Shown: piece after piece, positions 10,311 to 20,879 of the stretch
How positions within the stretch are numbered: the stretch's first letter is position 1
How the letters are laid out: each line of letters opens with the position of its first letter
NCBI GenBank assembly: GCA_037953625.1
Contig: CM075650.1
Span: forward strand, 42,908,206 to 42,972,205
Source: Crotalaria pallida
Taxonomy: Eukaryota > Streptophyta > Magnoliopsida > Fabales > Fabaceae
Length of the DNA: 64,000 nucleotides
Direction: 5' to 3'
Made by a program: the position numbers and the translations under genes
Notes under the pieces: model-generated
Database searches by the model: none
Told to the model about the DNA's origin: nothing
What the model saw: only the letters and a program-made list of their open reading frames with translations

Positions 10311-10701
10311 TGTTATGGACCGGTATCACAGACAAATAATAACCGGTATCACGGACTAATAAACATCAATTCGGCATACCGGCAATTCGGCATCAATAGT
10401 CAATCAATACGTAACCGACATAACGGTTTGGCATTATGCTGCTAATGATGGCATTCATGGAGCCATTACTCTTCGGCCTTAATGCCCATCATGGCTCATC
10501 ATTACATAGTCTCATACTCCTCCCTATAAATAAGGTAGTGGCCAAGGTATGAAACTAACTGATCTCTCGTTTCACACGGCACACACACCACCCCCAAATA
10601 TCCCGACTTGGAGACGAAGTTCTTTAACGGAGAACCCGTTATCATCGTCGTACATCAAACAAACCGGCTTGCCGGTATATGTGGGTTAACACCCCACAAC
10701 A
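10311..10701 (+). repeat. 5' LTR of Tat-A
   Basis: 391 bp, starting TGTTATGGACCGG and ending CCCCACAACA. A TATA box (CTATAAATAA) is at 10524-10533. ACCGGT occurs at 10319 and 10342. Matches the 3' LTR halves at 44048-44279 and 49951-50107 with few differences. Confidence 0.92.
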
Positions 10702-10720
10702 TTGGCGACCACAGTGGGAG
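10702..10720 (+). other. Primer binding site of Tat-A
   Basis: TTGGCGACCACAGTGGGAG follows the LTR end directly. TGGCGAC-type sites are usual in Tat/Ogre elements; I recall a tRNA-Arg primer for Ogre, but the tRNA cannot be confirmed here. The same string occurs at 24038-24056 after the second Tat LTR. Confidence 0.8.
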
Positions 10721-10809
10721 AATCTATAACGTCTCAGAAAAAACAGTTGAAGTTAGCAACGATGACGGTCTCTGTATCAGACAGGTAGAAGGATTCACGC
10801 CCTCCGATC

Positions 10810-11273
10810 ATGTTTACTGGAGCTGACTTAGAGGGAGTGATTCCTCATCATAACGACCCATTAGTGGTAACAGGAATAATTGGCAGATTTCGTGTTTGCC
10901 GCATGATGGTGGACCAAGGTAGCTCATCTGATATCATGTTCACTGAATTATTTGATCGTCTGAAATTGAAGCCAGAAGATTTGCATCCGTGCCAAAAGGA
11001 ACTGATTGGATTCACCGGAGATACTATCAGACCCAGAGGTTACATTGATATCAGGCTGACCTTATGCACGCCCCCTCATTGCAGGACTGAGAAGGTATGC
11101 TTCTTGGTGGTGGATTGCCCCTCTGCTTACAACGCGATCTTAGGTCGACCCACTTTGAAGGCGTTCCAAGCAGTTGCTTCTCCCTTACACATGGCCATGA
11201 AGTTTCCAGGTGGAAAGGAATCATCATTACGGTACGAGCGGACCAGATGCAGGCAAAAACCTGCTACATAGTC
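10810..11273 (+). pseudogene. pol: Tat-A aspartic protease region
   Basis: The frame encodes VVTGIIGRFRVCRMMVDQGS followed by SSDIMF, the Tat-lineage protease with the active site at DQGSSSD, then LGRPTLKAFQAV typical of the same domain. It starts only about 100 bases after the PBS, so gag and the intervening leader have been lost. The frame ends at a stop near 11271; weaker pol sequence continues to the RT segment in other frames. Non-functional remnant. Confidence 0.82.
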
Positions 11274-11528
11274 AGTCTGAAAGCGACAAAAGAAAATGCT
11301 AAGAAGCAGGTGCAAGCAAGGTAGGTCAAGGGGTCTGCCTCGTCCTCGAGTGTCATGATGGTGGACTTGGACATGAGGGAGGATATCAAAGAGGAACGCC
11401 CCAAGCCTATGAGGGAGTTAGAGAAAATCCAGATTGGAAGCACACCAGAACAGTGGACTCAGATAGGAAAGGACTTGCCGAATGAAGAAAAAATAAGGAT
11501 GATTACATTGTAAAAGGAGAATAAGGAT

Positions 11529-12450
11529 TTGTTCGCTTGGACAGCCGCTGATATGCCAGAAATAGATTCAAAATTTATCTGTCATCGGCCATCAATGGAT
11601 CCAAAGTTCAAGCCGGTAGCCCAAAGAAGAAGGAAGATGGGTGATGAAAGACAGAAGGGATCGTTGCGAATGTGGAAGAGCTCTTACAAGCTGGTTTCAT
11701 CAGGGAAGTTCCTCACACTACGTGGCTCTCAAATGTGGTACTTGTCGAGAAAGCTAATGGCAAATGGCGCATGTGTGTTGACTATACGGATTTGAACAAG
11801 GCGTGCCCCAAAGACACTTATCCTCTTCCCAACATAGACGGGCTGGTTGATAGTTCGGCTGGATACCAGCTGCTTTTATTCATGGATGCTTATTCTGGTT
11901 ACAATCAAATTCCCATGTACAAAGATGATCAAGAAAAAACCGAGTTTATGACTGATAGAGCAGCTTATCGTTACACAGTAATGCCGTTTGGTTTGAAAAA
12001 TGCAAGTGCAACATATCAGAGGATGATGGATAAGATCTTTGGAGAGTTGATTGGTCCGACTTTGGAGGTTTATGTTGATGATATGATCGTCAAGTCAACA
12101 GCTCAAGAAAACCACAAGCAGGATCTAGAGGCTGTTCTCAACAAGGTACGTCAGCATAATATGCGTTTAAATCCACTGAAATGTGCCTTTGGTGTTACAG
12201 TAGGAAAGTTCCTAGGTTTTATGCTTACTAGCAGAGGAATAGAGGCTAACCCTGAGAAGTGTGATGCAATCACGCAGATGAGGAGCCCAAGTTCCGTGAA
12301 GGAAGTTCAACAGCTGACCGGACATATAGCGGCGTTAAGAAGGCTTTTATCAAAGTTTGCTTACAAATCCCTTCCACTATTCCAATTGCTTAAAAAGGAC
12401 CAGGAGTTCAGGTGGATGGATCAATGCGAAGCAGCCTTTCAAGAATTTTT
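11529..12450 (+). pseudogene. pol: Tat-A reverse transcriptase fragment, cut at the Sirevirus junction
   Basis: The early part (FAWTAADMPEIDSKFICH) and the RT proper (from about 11672) are in different frames, so there is a frameshift between them. RT blocks seen: VDYTDLNKACPKDTYPLPNI, MPFGLKNASATYQRMMD and the catalytic YVDDMIVKS. The LNKACPKD block is typical of the Tat/Athila group and differs from the Tekay RT elsewhere in the window. The sequence stops abruptly at 12450 in the RT/RNase H connection (CEAAFQEF), where the Sirevirus LTR begins. Confidence 0.88.
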
Positions 12451-13919
12451 GTTGAAGATTTAGCTTTAGGCTTAGATATCTTTGTAAGGCAGTTAATACT
12501 TTTAAGCACTTAGAATTATAACCCTGTGACGATGATAATGTTTTCTTTGAAAACCTAGAAGAAGCCTTGCTTTCAATCTTTTGCTCCAGGAATTTTAATT
12601 GTGAAAAATGTTTTGCGAAAACCTTTGGTTACAACCTTTTTCATGAAAATCTATTTTTTTATAAGGAGTAATCGATTAACCCTTCTGGTATAATCGATTA
12701 CTTGATGCAACTAGTAACCAGAGAGAATGTAATGGATTAATTAGGTTCTTGTAATAGATTACTTCCTTGAACTGGTCATTTAGGTGCAAGTAATCGATTA
12801 CCAGAAACTAATAATCGATTATATTTCAATGCTGCAACTTTTGTGAAAAACCCGAGAGCATGTAATCGATTAACATGACCAAAGTAATCGATTACTTCAA
12901 TTCAAATTTTGAAAAACGTGCTGAAATCAATCCTGATTCCCAGAATTATTTGTTTCCATTTTTGGAGGATCACGTTTTGATTATTGGCTACTTCTTCTAC
13001 ATTTTAAAAGGGCTTTTCTTCTCTTCTAAGACCTCTCTCTTCTACTCCATTGATTTTCTTCTCCTTCTTGAATTCCTTTGAAAATCCTTTGAGAAGAAAA
13101 AAAATCATATTTGTTCATCATCATCATCATAGAGTTAGAGCTTTGAGTTTGCTTGAGTATATTAATTTGCTATAGGACTTTATTGTTGTATCTGCTCTAA
13201 TTAGAGAGCCTTATTGTTAGTTGCACACTTTTCTTTGTGCAAATCATTTTATTGTAAGGGGTGTGACAACCTTAGTGTTTAAGGAGTGTTTTCCCTTAGG
13301 ATTGAACGTGTGTCGCGTTCATAGGGTGAGATAACCCTTGTGTATTGGGTAGCGCTATACGAACGGTGGGATTCCTAGTAGTTAGGCTATTTGTATTTGA
13401 GGTCCCTGGCGAACGGTGGGATTCCTAGTAGCTTGCGGGGCGCTCTGGATGTACTTGGGGACGCAATTGCGTCTTGGTTTAGTGAAAAGCTCAAGTGGGT
13501 CGCTTGAGGACTGAATGTAGGCATTGTTGGCCGAACCAGGATAAAATTCTCCGGTGTACAATTTTCTATCCCTTATCTTTTATTTTCCGCTCATTTAATT
13601 TGTGTTAATCATATTTTTCGTGGATAAAAGTATTTTCAAGTTTTAATTTATATAACACGAGGATTATGTTTTTTTTTCTCTTTGTAATGATTTCTTAAAT
13701 CAATCTCGTGTATAATATGGTTTTCAATATTCATAAGTAATTTTATTTAAATTGTTTGCTTAAAAACGTTTTAATTCGTTCTTTAAGTCTTCCGCTCGTT
13801 TTAATCTCTGTTAATTTCTAAAAGAACGTTTTATTTCGATTAATTTTCAAAGTTTTGTAAACACCCAATTCACCCCCCCTCTTGGGTGATTCTCGCCAAT
13901 ACCACCACTTATTCCAACA
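12451..13919 (+). repeat. Left LTR of the Sirevirus (first 106 bp missing)
   Basis: Aligns with 19396-20866 of the right LTR almost base for base and ends TTCCAACA before the PBS. Four palindrome pairs sit in its U3. A 68-codon open stretch near 12875 is shared with the right LTR only because both LTRs are copies. Confidence 0.92.
12669..12894. repeat. Four palindrome pairs of the TAATCGATTA type
   Basis: Starts at 12669/12691, 12730/12752 (degenerate: TAATGGATTA, TAATAGATTA), 12791/12812 and 12863/12885, spacing 22, 22, 21 and 22 bp. The same set lies at about 19616-19841 in the right LTR. Confidence 0.9.
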
Positions 13920-13921
13920 AT

Positions 13922-13933
13922 TGGTATCAGAGC
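13922..13933 (+). other. Primer binding site of the Sirevirus
   Basis: TGGTATCAGAGC, complementary to initiator tRNA-Met, two bases after the left LTR end at 13919. Fixes the plus orientation. Confidence 0.92.
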
Positions 13934-14018
13934 TTCGTGCTCTGGTAACAAGCTTAATCGCTTGAGTTAAAGGTCCTTGAGTGGATTGGCACATTGGGAT
14001 ATTCTTTTTGATTTTAAA

Positions 14019-15430
14019 ATGGAGGGTATTTCATTCGATGAAGCACCAATTTTCAATGGAGAAAATTATTTATATTGGAGTGCTAGAATGAAATTTTATT
14101 TACAATCAATCAATTATCGCTTATGGCTTTCTGTGCAAACTGATTTTGATTTAAATCCAAAAAATGTTTTAAATGGTTTTGACAAAAAATGTTTTGCCTT
14201 GAACATTCAAGCAATGCAGATTTTAAGGAATGCCTTAAATGATGAAGCATATGCTAGAATCAAGGATTGTCACAATGCTAAGTGTATTTGGGATACTTTA
14301 CACTCTTATTATTCTACTGATGATCTTTTGGAAAGTGTAAGTGTTCACAGATGTAATCAGGAGACTCAGATAAAGAAAAACTTGAAGGATGAATTGATTC
14401 TCTCTCATGACAAAGTTTTGAATGATGACATCCATAGCATGAGGAGCAATTCGTCAGATGAAAAAGATGATGATGATTTAGAAAAGCTGTTTGAAACATT
14501 CTTGGTATCGTATTTGGAATCAAGTTCTTCAGATGAGGAGTCAATAGACACTGAAAGTGCATCACATTCTTATACTCCTCACGAGGTAACTTTGATTGAT
14601 TCGCATTCCCAAAATCCTCATAGTACCTATAATGTTTTGAGAGATGATTTGAGAAATATTTTTGAAAATAACACCTCTACAAGAAATGAAAATTGTAATC
14701 TTATTACAAAATCTGTTGAGGCTGTTTTTTGTGACTCTCATTGTATCTCAAAATCCGTTTGTTCAGACACCTCATTTGACAACTTTAATATGAATGTGAA
14801 AATTCCAAAGTCAGATGAAGTGGTTGTCAACTGTGATTTTGAATACAAGAATCATGAGTCAGTTAGTGTAAAAATGAATTTAGAAAATCCAACGCATCTC
14901 CCAAAATCATTATCTGTAACTATTGTGGTCGTTCGGTTCATATTTCCCATTTATGCATGTATAAGAAAAATCAATATATGAGAAATAAGATGAAATGGGT
15001 TCCAAAGGTTTCTGAGGAATCTAAATTTAACCCCCCTGGACCCAAAATGAGATGGGTACCAAAAATTGCTTCTTGTAACAGGAATGTAAATCACACCTTA
15101 TCTAAGGAAGCATCAAGAAGAAATCAAAAAGAGAACTACATCACACGGACTACTTGGACATCCAAAGTTAGATGGAGTAACCAAAGGAGAATAGCCCCAT
15201 CAAGATCAATAACCTCGAATGGAAGAAATGGAAAGTACATGTTGATGAAAAATCAAAGAAGGAATTATTGGTCTAGAACAAAGTCACCTTGGCACAAAGC
15301 GATTGAGAAAAGAAATCATTGGCCAAAGTCAAAATTTCCATGGCATACAAAGTCTGAGGTAAACAGGTCATATACCTTTTATAATCATGATTATTCAAGA
15401 ACATACTTTGACTATTCCAAGCTATACTGA
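14019..15430 (+). pseudogene. gag: Sirevirus gag remnant
   Basis: Starts MEGISFDEAPIFNGENYLYW, the usual opening of copia gag, with CIWDTLHSYYS further on. Most of the capsid core appears shortened: the sequence passes quickly to an acidic, serine-rich part (SSSSDEES). A zinc knuckle CNYCGRSVHISHLC (C-X2-C-X4-H-X4-C) is at 14915-14956 but in another frame, continuous with the following basic stretch to 15430 that repeats a KMKWVPK/KMRWVPK motif seen in Sirevirus gag. A frameshift just before 14915 separates the two. Nothing resembling protease follows. Confidence 0.8.
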
Positions 15431-16320
15431 TTTTAGAAAATAAATCATGTGTTGCGAATTTTATTTGCACATGATCATCATACCTTGGAAAAGCTAAAGT
15501 ACTTCATAAAATGTTATTTAGTGCAAACTCGAGGTAATCAAGTTAGCATCAAATACATCTTATGATTAAACTTGATATACTCATAGTTATAATGAAGTGT
15601 ATGATGTGGTATATTTGTTTACTATTTCAGTTATGTCAAAAGCTCTCATTTGTTTATCATATCAATTTATCTAACTTGAGCGTTGGAGATAGCCAGAACT
15701 ATTTGTTTTGTAGGAAACAGGTCTCTTAGAGGTAAGTTGACCACAAGCTGAATGTCACTAACGGTTCCTGGCATCAGAAATCAAACATCAGAAGTTATTG
15801 AAGTTTGTCAGTGAGAAAAGGAGGAAATCTGGAAGTTTGTGCAGAAGTAATCGATTACTCTGCAACAGTAATCGATTACCAAGGTTTTTGAATCATTTCT
15901 GTGCAGTATTGAAGAATTAATCGATTAAAGTATCAGAATAATCGATTAAATCTGCAGCATCATGCAACCCATCAGAGGCATTATAATCGATTAAGGGAGT
16001 CAGTATAATCGATTATAAATGTTGTATCAGTTCTGACCAGAGGAGGGATAATCGATTAAAAGCATGGAAGTAATCGATTAATTGAAGAAGTAATCGATTA
16101 AATAAAGGAAATAATCGATTATCGGCTACAGTATCTAAAAAAAAGGGAAAAGTGCAGATCGTGTGGGCCTTGTTGACCCAGTTTGACCAAGTGTGGACCA
16201 CATGTTGATTAAACCCTAGCCACACACCTTCTTCAACAAATCTTCTTTACAAATCTTGTCTGGAAAGCAGATGAACAGACTCTTTATTCCGAGGTTAAAG
16301 GGAAAGGTATCAAAATAAGC
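15431..16320 (+). other. Spacer between gag and third ORF of the Sirevirus
   Basis: AT-rich, no coding sequence seen, although pol would normally sit here. It holds the densest palindrome array of the window (15848-16121). Pol must have been lost from this interval or its flanks. Confidence 0.6.
15848..16121. repeat. Ten TAATCGATTA palindromes in five pairs
   Basis: Palindrome starts: 15848/15869, 15918/15939, 15984/16006, 16049/16071 and 16091/16112; spacing within pairs is 21, 21, 22, 22 and 21 bp. All ten are perfect. The linkers of some pairs are self-complementary (CTG-CAA-CAG in the first), so a whole pair could fold as one hairpin. Confidence 0.92.
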
Positions 16321-16674
16321 TTGAGCACCTGGATTAATATTACTCACCTACCCATGGATGGTATCACTTTCACTGGTTCTAGCTCAGATAACCTATGGGG
16401 AGATGAGTATGACAAGAAGACAGCTAAGGAGGAATTTATTGATGACCACATCCCTGTTGGAAAAGTGCTGACATCTGGTAACTTGAAGTTTGTATATCGA
16501 GTTCTTCATTTCATTCTGAATCGTTGTATGATTCCTAGGCAAGGCAACTACTTCAGGCTGCTTGATTCTGACTATATCATCTTCTGGGCGTGGTTTCACA
16601 ACAAACCCATCAATTGGGGTTGGTTTGTCCTAAACCACATGATTGAGGTTGCTGGAAAAGTCCGACGATCAATT

Positions 16675-18244
16675 TGTAAGATCCATGAAGAATGTTTTGA
16701 TAAATGCCAAAAGGTTTTGAACAAGCTACAAATGTGTTGATCAAGATCAAGCTCAACAAGCAACAACAAACATCAAGTTATGAAGAGAGAACCAACTCAT
16801 GAAGACTTAGTTTGGTAGTTTATGTTTTATTGTTTTATCTTTTGCCTCACAAGTCTTTTAGTTTATGAGTTTGGGTAGAGTTTATTAGAGGGTAGTGAAT
16901 CTCTTTTGATTGCATGATTATATCATATTTTGAGTATTCACTTTGCCTAAAATCAATAGGTGGCTTAAAGGTTTGAAAGAAAAGGTTTAGTTTTTGAGAA
17001 AACAAGTTTTAAGTGATTTTTAATGTTAATAATCGATTAAAAGATTTTGATAATTGATTAAAAGTGTATTTTGAACTGATAATCGATTAACAAACTTTTG
17101 ATAATCGATTATCTGAACTTTTACTCGAGTAAAACCTTTTTCACTCGAGTGAAATTTATGCAGCTTTCGTATTACTCGAGTAACACTCATTTCACTCGAG
17201 TAACTTGATCAGATATGGTTTTTTAAATACGTTTTTCACTTCTCAAAAGCCATTCTAAGTGCTCCAACTTTTGGGTATTCTATATAAACCTTTTCCTAAT
17301 CATTTCTATCAACTAGAATCATTTTGATACACAATTTTACAAAGAATCAAAGCCACACTATTCTCTCTCACTCTCTCAAGATCAAAGCTTTCATTTTTAT
17401 ATTCTTTGATCAAGAACCTTGAATCTCTCATGTTGATATTTCATAGCTTTTGAAAGAGATTCATAGGATTGTTTTTGTTTTCTATTGAGTTGTAATCATT
17501 GCAAGAGGCAAACATTCTACAACAAAGGAAGCCTTGATTTTGTGAATCAAGCAAGTTTAGTTGAAAGTCTTGAAGAAGCATTTCATCAAGCATTTGGAAG
17601 GCACTTTGAAGAATCTCAAAGTACTTGGAAGTCTTGTGAGTGAAGCAAGCAAAGAAGACTTGTTGTGGGGTTATCAACAAGCAAGTAGAGGTTAGATTAG
17701 ATATCAATAGGGTTACAAGGCAAGGGTGTGGTATCTCTTGTAGGCTAGCAAGAAGGAAGTCTTGTGAGGCATTTACTTGTAATTTGAGAAACTCTAATTC
17801 CTCATAGTGAAGAATCTCTCTTGGTTGAAGAGGGGACTGGAGTAGCTTTCAAGTGAATGAAAGTGAACCAGGATAAATCACTGTGTCGTATCTCTAAACT
17901 CTCTACTCTTTACATTCAAGTCTTTAATTGTGTTCTTGATTGAAAACCTAGAAAAAGTGATTTTTCATAATTGATTAAATTGAATCTTTATTGTGCAAAA
18001 TTGATAAAGGGAAAATCATTTTTATAATCTAGGTTAATCAATAAGAATATTGGTGTTGATTGTTTCCGCTTAATCTCTGATCATATAATATTTGTTAATT
18101 GATTGATTTTCATTGGTTTTAATCGTTTAGATTTGTTTCTTGCGAAAATCTTTCAAAGTTTCTATAACACCTATTCAACCCCCCCTTCTAGGTGTTCTCC
18201 TAGTGTTCCTAGTTGTTTCACCCACCGAGTGTAGTTTTCCAACA
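16675..18244 (+). mobile_element. Solo copia-type LTR (copy a) in the Sirevirus third ORF
   Basis: 1,570 bp from TGTAAGATCC to TTCCAACA, flanked by CAATT (16670-16674 and 18245-18249). No PBS, PPT or coding sequence is inside, so it is a solo LTR. TATA box TATATAAA at 17281-17288; palindrome pairs upstream of it. Same family as 35374-37061. Confidence 0.93.
17030..17201. repeat. Palindrome pairs with two core types in one LTR
   Basis: TAATCGATTA-type pairs start at 17030/17051 (second is TAATTGATTA) and 17080/17102; ACTCGAGT pairs start at 17123/17143 and 17174/17194. Spacing is 21, 22, 20 and 20 bp. All lie within 260 bp upstream of the TATA box. Confidence 0.9.
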
Positions 18245-19018
18245 CAATTGACAATGATATGAAGAATAAAACTTCTAAGCTGCCATATGCGACTCTCATA
18301 ACCCACATTCTTAGGCGTTTTCGTATTCCCTTGAACGGTGAAGCCCGAGTTGCTCCTAATGCGGATATGCGCATGGACACAAACTTCTTGGGAAACATGG
18401 GTTGGGTCAACATGGAAGGTAGTGGCTGGAGACCAAAAACTCAGCATCGGGAACACAAGTCCAACCACAATTATGACCCAGATGAAGAAGAACAACAACA
18501 GCAGCAGCAACAACCTGATAGTGCTCCAGCTCAAGATTCTGATTTCATTCCGCTACAAGCTCTTTATGCACCCGATCACATTCCTCCGTACATGCAATTG
18601 TTTATGGATGATGTAAGAGGATACATGAGGCGTTCTGATGAACACATGCATTCAGTGGACACAACTCTTGCTCAGCTCACCTCCGACATGGAACAGATGC
18701 ACGTTGATATGGAGGCAGTGCAGCAGGAGATATATCATCTGAGACATCAGAACCGTCCTCCGTTCTAGTGATCGTTCAGCTTGTGGAACCTCACTCTATT
18801 CTTTCAGTTTAAGTTCTTTATGATATTTGGATATTTTATGCTTATGCTCGAAACCCCCTAGTACTGTTATTTGTTTAACTGTTTCTGGATTTTGTTGTTT
18901 CCCTCATACTTGTTTGGATTTAGGTTGATGCGTTATGACAATTTTATCATGTTTGTGTGTTATTCATTCGTATTGTCATATGTATCGTATATCTTGTGTA
19001 TCTTCACCTTTTTGATGA

Positions 19019-19289
19019 TATCAAAAGGGGGAGAAACTATTCCAAAGCAAAATAGGTTACAAGGGCAAAACAGGTTATTACAAGTTAAGAAACAGGTTAT
19101 CAGGTTCATGTCTATTCATGAATTCAGGGGGAGCTAAAGCTTGGAGCTAAAGCTTTGAGCTAAAGCTTGATTTAAGATAATCAAGTTGTGGTGCTCTTAT
19201 GTATTTAAAAGAGCCATATGTTTTGAATGTTTATATTCGTACTAACCACTGTTTTGCAGGTAGTGTTTGTCATCATCAAAAATGGGGAG
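19019..19289 (+). other. Multiple polypurine tracts of the Sirevirus
   Basis: AAAAGGGGGAGA at about 19022-19033, CAGGGGGAGC at about 19126 and AAAAATGGGGAG directly before the right LTR at 19290. Repeated PPTs before the 3' LTR are characteristic of Sireviruses. Confidence 0.75.
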
Positions 19290-20866
19290 TGTTGAAACTC
19301 ATTGTTTCCCTCTTAGTGTTTTGATGATGACACAACACAATTTATATATTCTTAACAGGTTCAGGTACATTGAAGATTGCAAAGATGTTTCTCGTGTTGA
19401 AGATTTAGCTTTAGGCTTAGATATCTTTGTAAGGCAGTTAATACTTTTAAGCACTTAGAATTATAACCCTGTGATGATGATATTGTTTTCTTTGAAAACC
19501 TAGAAGAAGCCTTGCTTTCAATCTTTTGCTCCAGGAATTTTAATTGTGAAAAATGTTTTGCGAAAACCTTTGGTTACAACCTTTTTCATGAAAATCTATT
19601 TTTTTATAAGGAGTAATCGATTAACCCTTCTGGTATAATCGATTACTTGAAGCAACTAGTAACCAGAGAGAATGTAATGGATTAATTAGGTTCTTGTAAT
19701 AGATTACTTCCTTGAACTGGTCATTTAGGTGTAAGTAATCAATTACCAGAAACTAATAATAATCGATTATATTTCAATGCTGCAACTTTTGTGAAAAACC
19801 TGAGAGCATGTAATCGATTAACATGACCAAAGTAATCGATTACTTCAATTCAAATTTTGAAAAACGTGTTGAAATCAATCCTGATTCCCAGAATGATTTG
19901 TTTCCATTTTTGGAGGATCACATTTTGATTATTGGCTGCTTCTTCTACATTTTAAAAGGGCTTTTCTTCTCTTATAAGACCTCTCTCTTCTACTCCATTG
20001 ATTTTCTTCTCCTTCTTGAATTCTTTTGAAAATCCTTTGAGAAGAAAAAAAATCATATTTGTTCATCATCATCATCATAGAGTTAGAGCTTTGAGTTTGC
20101 TTGAGTATATTAATTTGCTATAGGACTTTATTGTTGTATCTGCTCTAATTAGAGAGCCTTATTGTTAGTTGCACACTTTTCTTCGTGCAAATCATTTTAT
20201 TGTAAGGGGTGTGACAACCTTAGTGTTTAAGGAGTGTTTTCCCTTAGGATTGAATGTGTGTCACGTTCATAGGGTGAGATAACCCTTGTGTATTGGGTAG
20301 CGCTATACGAATGGTGGGATTCCTAGTAGTTAGGCTATTTGTATTTGAGGTCCCTGGCGAACGGTGGGATTCCTAGTAGCTTGCGGGGCGCTCTGGATGT
20401 ACTTGGGGACGCAGTTGCGTCTTGGTTTAGTGAAAAGCTCAAGTGGGTCGCTTGAGGACTGAATGTAGGCATTGTTGGCCGAACCAGGATAAAATTCTCC
20501 GGTGTACAATTTTCTATCCCTTATCTTTTATTTTCCGCTCATTTAATTTGTGTTAATCATATTTTTCGTGGATAAAAGTATTTTCAAGTTTTAATTTATA
20601 TAACACGAGGATTGTGTTTTTTTTCTCTTTGTAATGATTTCTTAAATCAATCTCGTGTATAATATGGTTTTCAATATTCATAACTAATTTTATTTAAATT
20701 GTTTGCTTAAAAACGTTTTAATTCGTTCTTTAAGTCTTCCGCTCGTTTTAATCTCTGTTAATTTCTAAAAGAACGTTTTATTTCGATTAATTTTCAAAGT
20801 TTTGTAAACACCCAATTCACCCTCCCTCTTGGGTGATTCTCACCAATACCACCAATTATTCCCACA
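19290..20866 (+). repeat. Right LTR of the Sirevirus
   Basis: 1,577 bp from TGTTGAAACTC to TTCCCACA. It is the complete version of the LTR at 12451-13919, with the palindrome pairs at about 19616-19841. Sequence after it (CAAATGACAATGG) continues beyond the hAT at 22035. Confidence 0.92.
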
Positions 20867-20879
20867 CAAATGACAATGG

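Larger units (their letters stand above)
16321..18768 (+). pseudogene. Sirevirus third ORF, split by a solo LTR
   Basis: Two exon-like halves, 16321-16674 and 18250-18768, were one frame before the LTR at 16675-18244 inserted. The first half has LPMDGITFTG, then GNYFRLLDSDYIIFWAWF and VLNHMIEVAG; the second has LPYATLITHILRRFRIPLNG, a glutamine run and a heptad-like C-terminus. This resembles the plant-transposon-protein domain common in plant retroelement third ORFs (from memory; I think it is Pfam PF20167). In Sireviruses an ORF here is called envelope-like, but I see no signal peptide or membrane segment. The first half begins at a TTG (16321), and no upstream ATG is obvious, so the start is uncertain. 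Confidence 0.65.
12451..20866 (+). mobile_element. Sirevirus-type Ty1/copia element without pol
   Basis: Left LTR 12451-13919, Met PBS at 13922, degenerate gag, a palindrome-rich spacer, a third ORF, several PPT-like tracts, then the right LTR 19290-20866. Repeated PPTs are a known Sirevirus hallmark. No protease, integrase, RT or RNase H can be found between gag and the third ORF. The left LTR lacks its first 106 bp relative to the right LTR and abuts Tat-A RT with no matching duplication on the right, so a deletion at the left boundary is likely. The two LTRs are nearly identical where both exist. Confidence 0.85.

Noticed and set aside
12875..13081. 68-codon ORF in the Sirevirus LTR, also at 19823-20029
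   Set aside because: Shared only because the two LTRs are copies; no independent relative, AT-rich and hydrophobic, and it overlaps a palindrome pair.
15840..16130. CRISPR-like array of repeated 10-mers
   Set aside because: Repeats are 10-bp palindromes with variable linkers, in a plant retrotransposon; there is no cas gene or 25-40 bp repeat.
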